From Lamellibrachia satsuma (Eukaryota > Annelida > Polychaeta > Sabellida > Siboglinidae), in the NCBI GenBank assembly GCA_033239005.1, contig BSQZ01000061.1, positions 2,191,501-2,255,500 of the forward strand: a stretch of DNA of 64,000 nucleotides, in the 5' to 3' direction. Shown here piece after piece: positions 1 to 11,800 of this stretch; positions within the stretch are counted from its first letter, which is position 1, and each line of letters begins with the position of its first letter. The position numbers and the translations under genes were made by a program. The notes beneath the pieces are model-generated. The model was not told the DNA's origin. It saw only the letters and a program-made list of their open reading frames with translations, and ran no database searches.

Positions 1-2264
1 GTCAGTAGTCTTCAATGTTAAGATGTTTTGTATGCTGTGGAAACAAAATGCTGGTCTTAACCCCAGGGTGACTCTGGGGATAAAGAATGTCTTAGTGAAA
101 AGGTAGCTTTTTATGTATGCTATTTTTTCAGTTATTTTTAGTCTGGTATGCTAAATTGATGTAATTAGCGTACTGAGTCTTTGTGTGCAGCATAACTCAC
201 AATGGGAAATTTTCAAACAGTGATTTGGATTTTTTCAGTATAATGTTTACACGTATATTATATAATATATACTTTTTCGGCAATCACTGTCACTGACACT
301 GCATGAGTTATGAATGTTATGTTACTTGTTTAATTGTTGTACTGATGCCAGTGGCAGTATCACTGATGACATTTGTTGCACCACCCACTAGTCTAATGCA
401 CTATTTCGATATTAGTCATTAGACATTATTCATTACCATTATTACTACGTAACGTCGTAGGCCTACGTACATTAGTAGGGATGTCAATTGATAACAATTT
501 CAAATTGCCGATGTATTTTGTTTTACATTTTTATCATATGGATGCAGCCGTGAGAAATTGAAATGTGAAACAAGTTTCAGAATTGGTAATTAAAGTACTT
601 TTCGAGATATTAAGTTTTCAAGACATCAAACTGAACACAGTTAGTTGCACAATGCCAGGAATGCAATGCCAATGCCAGTGGCAGTAGAATGACAATGTTA
701 ATGCGTGGTCAATGTTAATTATAGTTTATATTGAAGTTCAAAAATCACTGATCAGCTAATGGTGTTTTCTCCCAAATCTGCCAAAAAATTTCTAAAATAC
801 GTGGCAGAACACCATACTGAAATTTTAATATGTTGTAAAGGGCTATATGTCTATAATTATGCACAGCGCAAAATCAGCAGGAAATATAGTTTCATTTTGC
901 CGTCATCTGAAAACCTACCTTATTAATATTGCCTATCCTCCTTAGCTTCTTGGCACGTCCATCCATCTAGCTGTTGACAACTTTTCGCATTGTACATGAT
1001 CACGAGCTAGAATGCCTAATCCTTTGGTTTTGTTGTACCACTGAGCTTGGATTTTCTGAGGAGATTGGCGCCAAAGAAGTCATTTTATTTTTATTAAAAA
1101 TGCTGATCTTGTCCCACGTTCATCATTATCATTTCGGGTGCTGAAATTCATACTATATTAAATAGTTTAAGGCTGAATTATTCTGATCGTAAAGTAAGTA
1201 AATACCAACTGAACTGGATATTATTGGCAGTATTCCTGACAATAGATGGTACAGCAATCTGGACATGTACTGTACGTACTGTACTACAACAATGAAATAT
1301 ATACAGGCTGCTGAAATCACTTTATTGTGACCATGTCAGCATTGCTACCAGTGATCAGTTAAGATATGTGACCATACCAATTACCAGTGATGATAGCAGC
1401 TGGCTGGAAAGCAACAAAAGTGACCATATTACCTGGCTCACTTCGCGTAAATTAAGAATACCTTCCAGGAAACTACCCGTGCAATATAAACAAAAATAGC
1501 ACATGCGAGATATACCTATTACAAATAGTATTCTTTAAAAATCTACAGTTAACAGAATGTACCAACACATTTCTAAAATCAGTGACACAGACTTAAATTG
1601 TGACAAAGGATTTTGGCTTTTTACTTATTCTCAGTGTATAGAGTTTCACCAATTTTTATGAGTGAGACGTCATACCTGTTTCGTCAGACTTGTGTTTGAT
1701 GAATTTCCAGAATAATTGTTGCTGATGAGACCAGTTTGCAAGGTTTCAGTTACAAATCCCATCTAGCTTTATTTGTGGCTTCTGTTGTCTCTTTTGTGCT
1801 GTTTGTATTTATTTCCGTCCTGGTCCATGTAATATCCAGTGTTGTTTTTGTGTTGTTTCAGGAAGTCACGATTAGAGCTGCTGCTTTCTTCCATGTGGTT
1901 TTTAGTTGCAAGTAGTATTAATTTTGGAGTTTCTAACATGTCAGTTCTGTTTTAATACTAATAGCTACATAGATAAGGTGCTAAGTAATAACATGTGCAT
2001 GTTTGTTTGGTTTAATTTATGATGTGGATGATGTTTAATTACACATGTGGTCATTGAGCTTTTAAATGAGTCCAAACTCTAAACACTGTGTATTTCTTAA
2101 TAACAAAACTGGTAAAATAAAAGTAAAACAAACTCAGTTTATAACATGCTGCAATATGCAGATTATGCTCACATTAAATAAATTCTTTGTCAGAATGTAT
2201 GTCTTAAATTTTTATATAGACACAGATCCAATTATAAAACTTTATTATGCGAGGGTAGCAGTGA
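1..2264. repeat. 2.27-kb tandem repeat, unit R1
   Basis: This is the first unit of a long tandem repeat. The next unit starts at 2265 with the same GTCAGTAGTCTTCAAT opening, and further units lie at 47.1-51.8 kb. The unit contains a perfect hairpin (CCCCAG, loop, CTGGGG at 61-79). A short hydrophobic reading frame near 1740-1915 is open in later units but shifted here. No transposase, reverse transcriptase or RNA gene is recognised inside it. The array may continue left of the window. Confidence 0.85.
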
Positions 2265-2515
2265 GTCAGTAGTCTTCAATATTAAGATGTTTTGTATGCT
2301 GTGGAAACAAAATGCTGGTCTTAACCCCAGGGTGACTCTGGGGATAAAGAATGTCTTAGTGAAAAGCATCTGTTACTGTTAGTAGGTAGCTTTTTATGTA
2401 TGCTATTTTTTTCTGTTATATTTAGTCTGGTGAGCTAAATTGATCTAGTTAGCGTACAGAGTCTTGTGTGTGCAGCATAACTCACAATGGGGGATTTTCA
2501 AACAGTTATTTGGAT
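2265..2515. repeat. 2.27-kb tandem repeat, truncated unit R2
   Basis: The first ~250 bases of the unit are repeated, including the hairpin at 2325-2343. Similarity to R1 stops near 2515, just after the GATTTTCAAACAGT motif, where single-copy sequence begins. This marks the right edge of the left array. The sequence from 2516 to 2918 shows no gene. Confidence 0.8.
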
Positions 2516-2918
2516 GTTACGCACATCGGGCGCCACAGGTTACCAGTTTCTTTGTTTATTGACATGCTGCAGCCAATACATGTAGGGGTGTTCACAGTCA
2601 CATCCATGGGTGCCAAAATATCCTCCAACACGTTTAATTGGTCATTGATATGACTTCTCCCTGAACAAATATTTTGGTAAAATTATTCCGTTCTACAATT
2701 TGCCTGTCACTAGCAAAAGCCTGTGAAAAAGAAGGAACCTGTCTATGGTGTTTCTGTTTTATGTCAAAATCAATCTTGAAATCAAGTTTATTTTATGAAA
2801 AAGTTATAGATTACATGATATTCTTTACAATATTACATATTATTACATTTTGTGAGTTGGGTCAGCTGGCTATACATGCACCTGGCATGCAATATAATCA
2901 ATAATACTAAAAAATGGT

Positions 2919-3612
2919 CAGGGTTGTTTGATTTAAATCATTTGATGTAAATCATGATTTAAATCACTCCAAAAAATAATTGATTTATGATTTTTTTATT
3001 TCCGATTTTTTTTATTGCTGATTTATATGAATTTAACAAAAATAATTGTTTACAAGCATCAAGATCAACAAAGTTTTGTATGTTTTTTTAGTACAAAAGC
3101 ACAATGTGCACACACCTGTGTAATTGTTTGTCACCAGATAGCCTGATGGTAAAATATTTTATGACACTGTGTATGTTTGAGCTATTCCCTTTCTAAATGT
3201 AGTGAAGCAAATTGTAGAACTTAGTCCACTTAGAGCTTGTGCTAGTTGTTACCAATTCAGTATGTTGACTCCAGTTAGACAGTGTTGGTGACAATTGTTT
3301 AACACTGCACTGCTACAGCCACAGACACACAGCATGCTTTCCTCTGGAAGACATATTATGCAACTACAGGGGGTGAGGCCTTGTGGACATTGGCTAATGT
3401 CTTTACATAAGCAAAAATCTTTTAAGACAAGTACCCAAATTGATTTGAATAGAACACGTTTGAAAGAGTTTATAAACATAAACATCTAAATAAATGTCTA
3501 TATACCAGATTTAAAAAAAAAATCAAGCAACTAAAAAATCAAATAAATCTGATTTAAATGAAAAAAATCCGATTGAATTTTTTTTTTAAATCATGATTTT
3601 TTTTCAACACTG
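2919..3612. mobile_element. hAT-like non-autonomous element (MITE) with ATTTAAATCA termini
   Basis: A 694-bp element starts CAGGGTTGTTTGATTTAAAT and ends in an imperfect inverse (AAATCATGATTTTTTTTC, then AACACTG). The eight flanking bases are AAAATGGT on the left and CCAATGGT on the right, six of eight matching, as expected for an old hAT target duplication. There is no transposase frame. A second, truncated copy is nested in another hAT element at 43432-44258. Sequence from 3613 to 3954 holds nothing I recognise. Confidence 0.65.
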
Positions 3613-3954
3613 CCAATGGTTGCTTGCTGGGTGGCAGTGTTGTGGGTTTTTAAAGTGGACATTCAGCATTCAGTGCCACTAACATTGACATTGTAAGACA
3701 TTTTGCTTTAGTCAGTGCTGAACAGTATCCCTTTCAGGCCAGATTTTAACCCTCCACTGCTATGTGTTTGACCCAAATAACAAATCTATATACCGGTATG
3801 TTGTACAAATATAGTTCTGTAATTTAAAACCTTCAGGATATGGCTAGTTAAAAATTTGATTTGTATGTCCTAAATTGATTAAAGTGAAAAACAGGCTTCC
3901 TTGGCTCGGAATGTTCTGGAAATCTAATGTACAGGATCCATGATTTATGAAATA

Positions 3955-5710
3955 TTGAAATTGACCTACAATTAAATTGTGTGACTGGTTTTAGCTAATA
4001 TATATATAATTTAGCTGTCAAACAAATAACGATGATGTGAAAAACAGGGGTGTTCCAAACGTGTTTGTGACATGATTAAAAACGCTGGAGGTATGTGATT
4101 TTGAAAAAAAATTTGAGAATATCAATAATATGATGTTGGTGGCTGTGAATTTTTATATTTTTTTGATGGTCTTGTTTTCTTATAATCAGACAAAATGTTA
4201 TTATGGCCACTAATGCAATAATTCACTGTGATCTGCCCTCTATTGGCTTAAGTAGCTTTACGCCTATACGTCTGCTTTCCCACAGGCAGTTGATAAATTA
4301 TTTATGTATATATCACCTCATTATCTGTGTGACATTCCAGACTTCAATGGCCATGTATACATACTGTACAGTGTATTGCCCAGTCTTCGGTGGACATTCC
4401 CAGATGCCCCTACAGCTGACAGACATTGCATGACCCAGCGCTGGAAGGGGCTCTCCTCAGATTCAATGACAATGGTGATATTCTTTCTGTCTGCATCTTG
4501 TTTCAACATCCCTGCTGTGTTACTGTTAGTGAGGTGTCACCTCTGTGGACCCACCTGCATCCCATTACTCTAATACTCTTACATCATATTGTCCAGGCTG
4601 CTGCAAGCCTTGTGTGTACTAACCCAAACCCCTACTGTGTATTGAATGGTAATTGTTTCACCTCACTGATTCCCTTCAGTTTCCCCTGTTATTGAAGCTG
4701 CATGAGATGGGGGGGGTCTTTACTGGCTGCAGCTGAGAACAGCAAGGCTTGCTGACAACAATTTCCGCTGCATGTGATTGACAAAGTAATAAAAAATTTG
4801 CTTGTGATTTACAAATACATACAAAGTAATAACAAATTGAAATTGACCTACAATTAAATTGTGTGACTGGTTTTAGCTAATATATATATAATTTAGCTGT
4901 CAAACAAATAATGATGATGTGAAAAGCAGGGGTATTCCAAACGTGTTTGTGACATGATTAAAAGAGCTGGAGGTATGTGATTTTGAAAAAAAAATTGAGA
5001 ATATCAATAATATGATGTTGGTGGCTGTGAATTTTTTATTTTTTTGATGGTCTTGTTTTCTTATAATCAGACAAAATGTTATTATGGCCACTAATACAAT
5101 AATTCACTGTGATCTGCCCTCTATTGGCTTAAGTGGCTTTACGCCTACACGTCTGCTTTCCCACAGGCAGTTGATAAATTATTTATGTATATATCACCTC
5201 ATTATCTGTGTGACATTCCAGACTTTAATGGCCATGTACACATACTGTATTGCCCAGTCTTCGGTGGACATTCCCAGATGACCCTACAGCTGACAGACAT
5301 TGCATGACCCAGCGCTGGAAGGGCTCTCCTCAGATTCAATGACAATGGTGATATTCGTTTCTGTCTGCATCTTGTTTCAGCATCCCTGCTGTGTTACTGT
5401 TAGTGAGGTGTCACCTCTGTGGACCCACCTGCATCCCATTACTCTAATACTCTTACATCATATTGTCCAGGCTGCTGCAGGACTTGTGTGTACTAACCCA
5501 AACCCCTACTGTGTATTGAATGGTAATTGTTTCACCTCACTGATTCCCTTCAGTTTCCCCTGTTATTAAAGCTGCATGAGGTGGAGGGGGTCTCTACTGG
5601 CTGCAGCTGACAACAGCAAGGCTTGCTGACAACAATTTACACTGCATGTGATTGACAAAGTAATAACAAATTTGCTTGTGACTTACAAACACATACAAAG
5701 TAATAAGAAA
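3955..5710. repeat. 882-bp tandem repeat, two copies
   Basis: The segment starting at 3955 repeats at about 4837 with near identity. A third, partial copy of its right part (CATCCCTGCTGTGTTACTG onwards) sits at the junction of the second FH block near 51820. Short frames in it are not recognisable proteins. The 5711-6603 interval that follows is the presumed FH1 upstream intron or promoter region; I found no exon there. Confidence 0.8.
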
Positions 5711-6603
5711 TTTGCTTGTGATTTACAAACACATGCAGAGTGCATTACTGTATTGTGGTATATACTGCAAAACATTATTCGTGTCACCTTTGTGAAGCAG
5801 TAAACATTCAACGTGAACCACACCTGCCCGTGTATCGATAAAATAGTGAAATATAACATGTAGTATGTTTCCCACATGTATATCTAACTATAATCTATGT
5901 AAAATCTTTACACTATTACTTTTTTCAATGTGCTCGTGCCATTTGGACCTCATTTTAGTGATGGCGTGACATCTGCTGTAGCATTGCCTTGTCCACGTGA
6001 TAAATAAACATGTGTTTTACTGTTGTTGCATCATTCTAGTCAGCATAATCTGTATCGTGATATGTATCGTATTGTGACCCTGTATATCTCGATACGTATA
6101 ATAAAGTGAAGTAGTTGTTCCGGCCATTGTGAATGATCCAAGCCATTTGTACACAGCCTAGATGACACCTAAGAATGCTGGGGCTGTTCAGGTTACCTTA
6201 GGATTTGTGTCCTACTTTGGGCAGGAACTCAGCTGGGCACCTGTCATGCAACCACCCCTGGTGCCTAGGTGCCACCTAGGTGATAAATAGCCTAACTTGG
6301 GTTGGAAGTTGATTTAGGCCTGTGTCATGCAACTGGCCAATGGAGTTTAATCTTATAATAATTGAGGCACCTTGCAAAATGTATCCATGCGTCCAACTGT
6401 CTGGTAACATTCATGAATTTACATCCAAATTAAATCTAGTAAATGGTGCAGAAAACTTAACTGAGATTCAAACAAATGTGATGAAGTACAGTATTTTTAC
6501 ATTAAAACCTGACAAATACAATTTATATAGACTCATTGGAATTTATAGTAAAAATTCTCAGCTCCCAATATAGTTAAATCATTCAGTGTGTTGTGTGTTT
6601 CAG

Positions 6604-8614
6604 AGGGCAGAATACGACAGTCTGGGGAGGTGCAGGTGCCTGCTGACAAGTACTATGGAGCTGTGACAGCGAGAGCTTACACAACCTTCAAGATTGGTGG
6701 CAGTACAGAACGAATGCCGGTGGGCATCTACACTCAGTTTTATTGCAACGCCACTCAGTTTTATTGCAACTCTGCTCAATTCTCTTGCAACTCCGTTCAG
6801 TTCTGTTGCTACTCCGCTCAGTTGTCTTGCAACTCCATTCAGTTCTGTTGCTACTCCGTTCAGTTGTCTTGCAACTTCGCTCAGTTCTCTTGTCCTCCGT
6901 TTGTTCTCTTGCAACTCCAATCAGTTCTCTTGCAACTCCACCCAGTTCTCTTGCAAATCTGCCAGTTCTCTTGCAACTCTGCTCAGTTCTCTTGCAACTC
7001 CACTCAGTTCTCTTGCAACTCCGGCCCAGTTCTCTTCTCACCTCCTACAATCAGCCCTATTACATCTTCTATTTACTCCTGACAGAATAGGAAATGTACC
7101 TTATTTTGCTACCCAGAATTAAAACTGTCACATTTTTGCGATAGACAAACAGACTATCAGAAATATTACCACATACTTCACTTTGTGCTATGATTAATTT
7201 GTGAAAAGTGGAAAAAACATGTTTGTGGATGTATTGAGATCACACAGGATAACTCAGTCCTTAGGCTTCACTAAATGTCTTGCCACCTGTAATGACAGGA
7301 TTACTGGATTCTTGTTTTCAGCTTGAAGTCATCCACGCGTTGGCTATACTGAAAAAGGCAGCAGCAATAGTGAACAAAGACTATGGCCTTGACCCAAGTA
7401 TAGCTGACATTATTGTCAAGGTAGTAGAAGAGGTAGGTATAACAGTCAGTCCATGTGGGTGGACCAGTATACTATACAGAGAATTAAAATATATAAATTT
7501 ATGAGGTTGTTAAAGCATGTTTACGTATCCTTGAAGAGCCACTGGCTGATAATCCAGGTATGTCTAACTGAGAAACTGTGCAGTTTTCAATGGCTCTAGG
7601 TGGAGCTGCTTGAGGTCATCCAGAGTCTGATAAACATGAACATAAACTACACATTCTCATATTAATATAATTATGTCTTGTGGTTAGAGTTGATAACAAA
7701 CATATATATTTTCTATTTTAACCTCAGTGTATAGCTTGCTTGCTTTAGAACAGATGTGCCTTTAATTATCTGCTAGGATACACAGTTGTTAATCCTTCAC
7801 AAAAATTAATTACCTATAACATCCTTTTTTAAATTGTAAAAATGTTATACATTATTTTGAGGCTTTTTCAAATCTAGTATTGTAACATCATTTTATATAA
7901 ATTCATATATGGAAATTTTATTTAGATTTTCACCTCCCACCTGACAACTTTGAAACATAATTTGCAGACTTTCCAGTGGAAGCCCTATGCTTGACAAGAA
8001 CAGATGACTGTGAGCGATGTTTGTCTTTGACAGGTGCTCGATGGCAAGTTGGATAAACACTTCCCTCTGGTGGTGTGGCAAACAGGCTCTGGCACCCAGA
8101 CCAACATGAATCTCAATGAGGTGATTTCCAATCGCAGCATCGAACTGCTCGGAGGCAAAATGGGTACAAAGAAACCTGTCCATCCTAATGACCACGTCAA
8201 CAAGGGCCAGGTGGGTGTAGTGATTGAACATGATTAGAAATGGTAATATCTCTCCAAAATATGTACGCTGGTAGTCTTATGTGCTTCGTCCTATACGGGT
8301 GGACATGTGTACTTGTATTGATCCATTCTGTTGGGTGGATCGTGGTGTATTTAAAATTCATAGTATGCAAATGTTACACAAAAATGTATTACACAACGTC
8401 TATGCCACGATTCATGTCTAACCATTGTATTCTATCTGCAGAGCTCCAATGACACGTACCCAACGGCAATGCACATTGCAGCTGCTACAATGATCCACAA
8501 GTGTCTTATGCCTGGTCTGGAACGTCTCAAAGAATCACTAAAATCAAAAAGTGATGAGTTCAAGGACATTGTAAAAGTGGGCCGCACACATACTCAGGTA
8601 TGGGTGCTTACACA

Positions 8615-8646
<32 letters not shown>

Positions 8647-8838
8647 CACACACACTCAGGTATCGGTGCTTTCACACACACTCAGGTATCGGTGCTTTCA
8701 CACACACTCAGGTATGGGTGCTTTCACACACACTCAGGTATGGGTGCTTTCACACACACTCAGGTATGTTGTGCTTTCATACACACTCAGGTATGGGTGC
8801 TTTCACACACACTCAGGTATGGGTGCTTTCACATGCAT

Positions 8839-8877
<39 letters not shown>

Positions 8878-11800
8878 GGTATGGGTGCTTTCACACACAC
8901 ACACACACACTCGGGTATCAGTGCTTTCACACACACTCAGGTATGGGTGCTTTCACACACACTCAGGTATGTGTGCTTTTACACACACTCAGGTATGGGT
9001 GCTTTCACACACACTCAGGTATGGGTGCTTTCATACACACTCAGGTATGGGTGCTTTCACATGCACGCACGCACGCATGCACGCACGCACACACGCAGGT
9101 ATGGGTGCTTTCACACACACACACACTCGGGTATCGGTGCTTTCACACACACTCAGGTATGGGTGCTTTCACACACACTCAGGTATGTGTGCTTTCACAC
9201 ACACTCAGGTATGGGTGCTTTCACACACACTCAGGTATGGGTGGTTTCATACACACTCAGGTATGGGTGCTTTCACACACATTCAGGTATGGGTGCTTTC
9301 ACATGCACGCACGCATGCACACACACACACATCTACCTTACCTTTATTTAGATAGACATTCTCATATACAGTTGACAATCTAACACAAGTAACATTGCGC
9401 AAGAAGCAGATCTACCACTTTTCTTGATGTGAGGGCAGTAGGTGAAGATCTGGTGCCGCGGGCCTTGTACCACGTTGTGAGGGAGGAGTGTGGAAGCAGT
9501 ACGTTTCCCATTCTTACAGAAAATGTTTCAGTTTGAGGGTATATTTACTTCATTCTGATGCATTTTCTACGTGAAGGGGTGGCAACAACCAAATTTGATG
9601 CTGTAATAAAATGTCAGATAGAATAAAATTATGTCCTTAGTTTCTTGGCAGATTGTCTTAATGCTTTGACTGCTTACTGCGCAGACAGTTGCTCTTCTCT
9701 GATCTTTAATATTTACATCAGTAAATAAGAAAAACATGCCAGTCAGGCATGTCTACAGAAGGAATTTAAATTAACTTATAAAATTTTTTTGTTACAATTG
9801 ATTCTTTCATTTTAAACTCCCTCCTCAATTCATGTTTTAGCCTGTTGTGAATCAGATTCGCTGCTGTTCATATATGTAGTGTGTGAATAGTTTATGTGGA
9901 CTGACGTCAAGTTAGTCAAAACTATCCCACAAATTGCTGCATAATTTCACCTACCCAAGTGGCGCGCTCTGGCAGAGATCGAATTGAGGAAGCACCTTTA
10001 ATACAAGTTATATTGTATAGTGTTCTCGATTTGTGACTGCAGTGAAATGATAGTTTGATGTGTCATTATACTTATGTCTAGCAGAGTAGCGTCTAGCCTG
10101 GTATTATGTATAAGCTTCTCAGTTATTCAGCTACTCATTCTGATTGTGAGACTTGGGAGAGATTTAACATGATTTAACAAGATTGCCATCTCGAACAACA
10201 AGTTCCTGATGGCAAGTGGACAAGGAAGCCATTGGCTTATCGAGAGTCCAACAATTTTCTCATCTATGTGTAGCCCGCCCTTATCAGATATCTGTCAATT
10301 CTATTTTTAAACATATTCACACTACTAGCATTAACACAATCATTTGGCAGTTTGTTCCATTCATTTATCACCCTCTGTGAGAAAGAGTACTTTCTCATGT
10401 CCAACCTACACTGCTCCTTAACTAATGCTGCTTTGTGTCCTCTGGTTCTAGTGCCTTCTTTAAGTTAGAAGAACATATTGCTATCAACATCCTCATAACC
10501 GTTCACTATTTTAAACACTTCTATTTGGTCTCCTCTTAGTCTCCTGGTCTATAGTGTTGTCAAACCACATTGTAATAAGCGACTTTCGTAACTTAGGTCT
10601 CTTAATTCTGGAATAAATTTAGGTGCTCTTCGTTGTATTCTTTCTAGCTTATCTATATCTTTTTACGAATACAATATTCCAAATGTGGTCTAGCTATTGC
10701 TTTGTACAGGGGTACAATTAGATGTTTGTCCTTATACGTGATAGTTCTCCTTATTGGCTCTAGAATTTGATTTCCTTTCGAAACAGCAATCCCACATTGC
10801 TCTGAAACTTTCATGTCAGCATTAAATGTTACTCCTAAATCCTTTTCTTGTGTGGTTCTACCTAGTACAGCATCCCCCATTTTATATTCCTCGTCCATAT
10901 TTCCATGTCCTATGTGTATACATTTACACTTCCCAAAATTTAATAACATTTGCCATTTTTCTGACCATTTAACTAATTTTTCCAGATCATCTTGTAAACT
11001 TTGGTTATCTGTATCATTAGTAACCTTTCTGAATACTTTTGTGTCATCTGCAAATTTGAGTACTTTGCTAGATATGTCATCCTCCAAATCATTTATATAT
11101 ATTCAAAACAGTATAGGGCCTAATACTGATCCCTGTGGTACCCCACTCAAAACAGATTTCCAGTTTGAAATCTCACCATCTACTATTACTCTCTGTCTTC
11201 TGTGTGTAAGCCACTTTTCTATCCAGTTGATTACATCATCACCTATGCCATGGGCTTTTAGTTTAAGTAACAATCTTTGATGTGGCGCTTTATCGAAAGC
11301 TTTCTGAAAATCTAAGTAGACAACATCCACTGGTGACCCGTCATCTACCCACTTTGTAATTTCTTCTAAGAAACATAAGAGATTGGTTAGACATGACCTT
11401 GCTTTTAGGAATCGATGTTGAGATGTATTTATTAATTTATGTTTTACGAGGAATTCCACCATGTGGTCTCTAATTAATGTTTCGAGTAATTTACATACAA
11501 CTGATGTGCAGTGCATGAGAGATGCCAATAGTTCCTACACATAATCCTTCCAGGATGCTGTACCACTGACCCTGGGTCAGGAATTTAGTGGCTACTACTG
11601 CCAGATGGTTCAAGCTATCGACCGAATCAACGGCACATTACCGCGACTCTACCAGCTGGCAATAGGTGGCACTGCCATTGGCACAGGACTGAACACGCAC
11701 GTTGGGTTTGCCGAGAAGGCTGCCGCACAGATTGCTGCATTGACAGGTATGCTGGATGACTCGCATGTTTGTCCTATTATACATCAACTGTCAGCAGATA

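Noticed and set aside
8469..9383. 304-residue His/Thr-rich open frame, and its 383-residue FH2 equivalent at 55192-56343
   Set aside because: It is FH exon 4 reading through its donor into the 26-bp minisatellite; the spliced product leaves at 8597.
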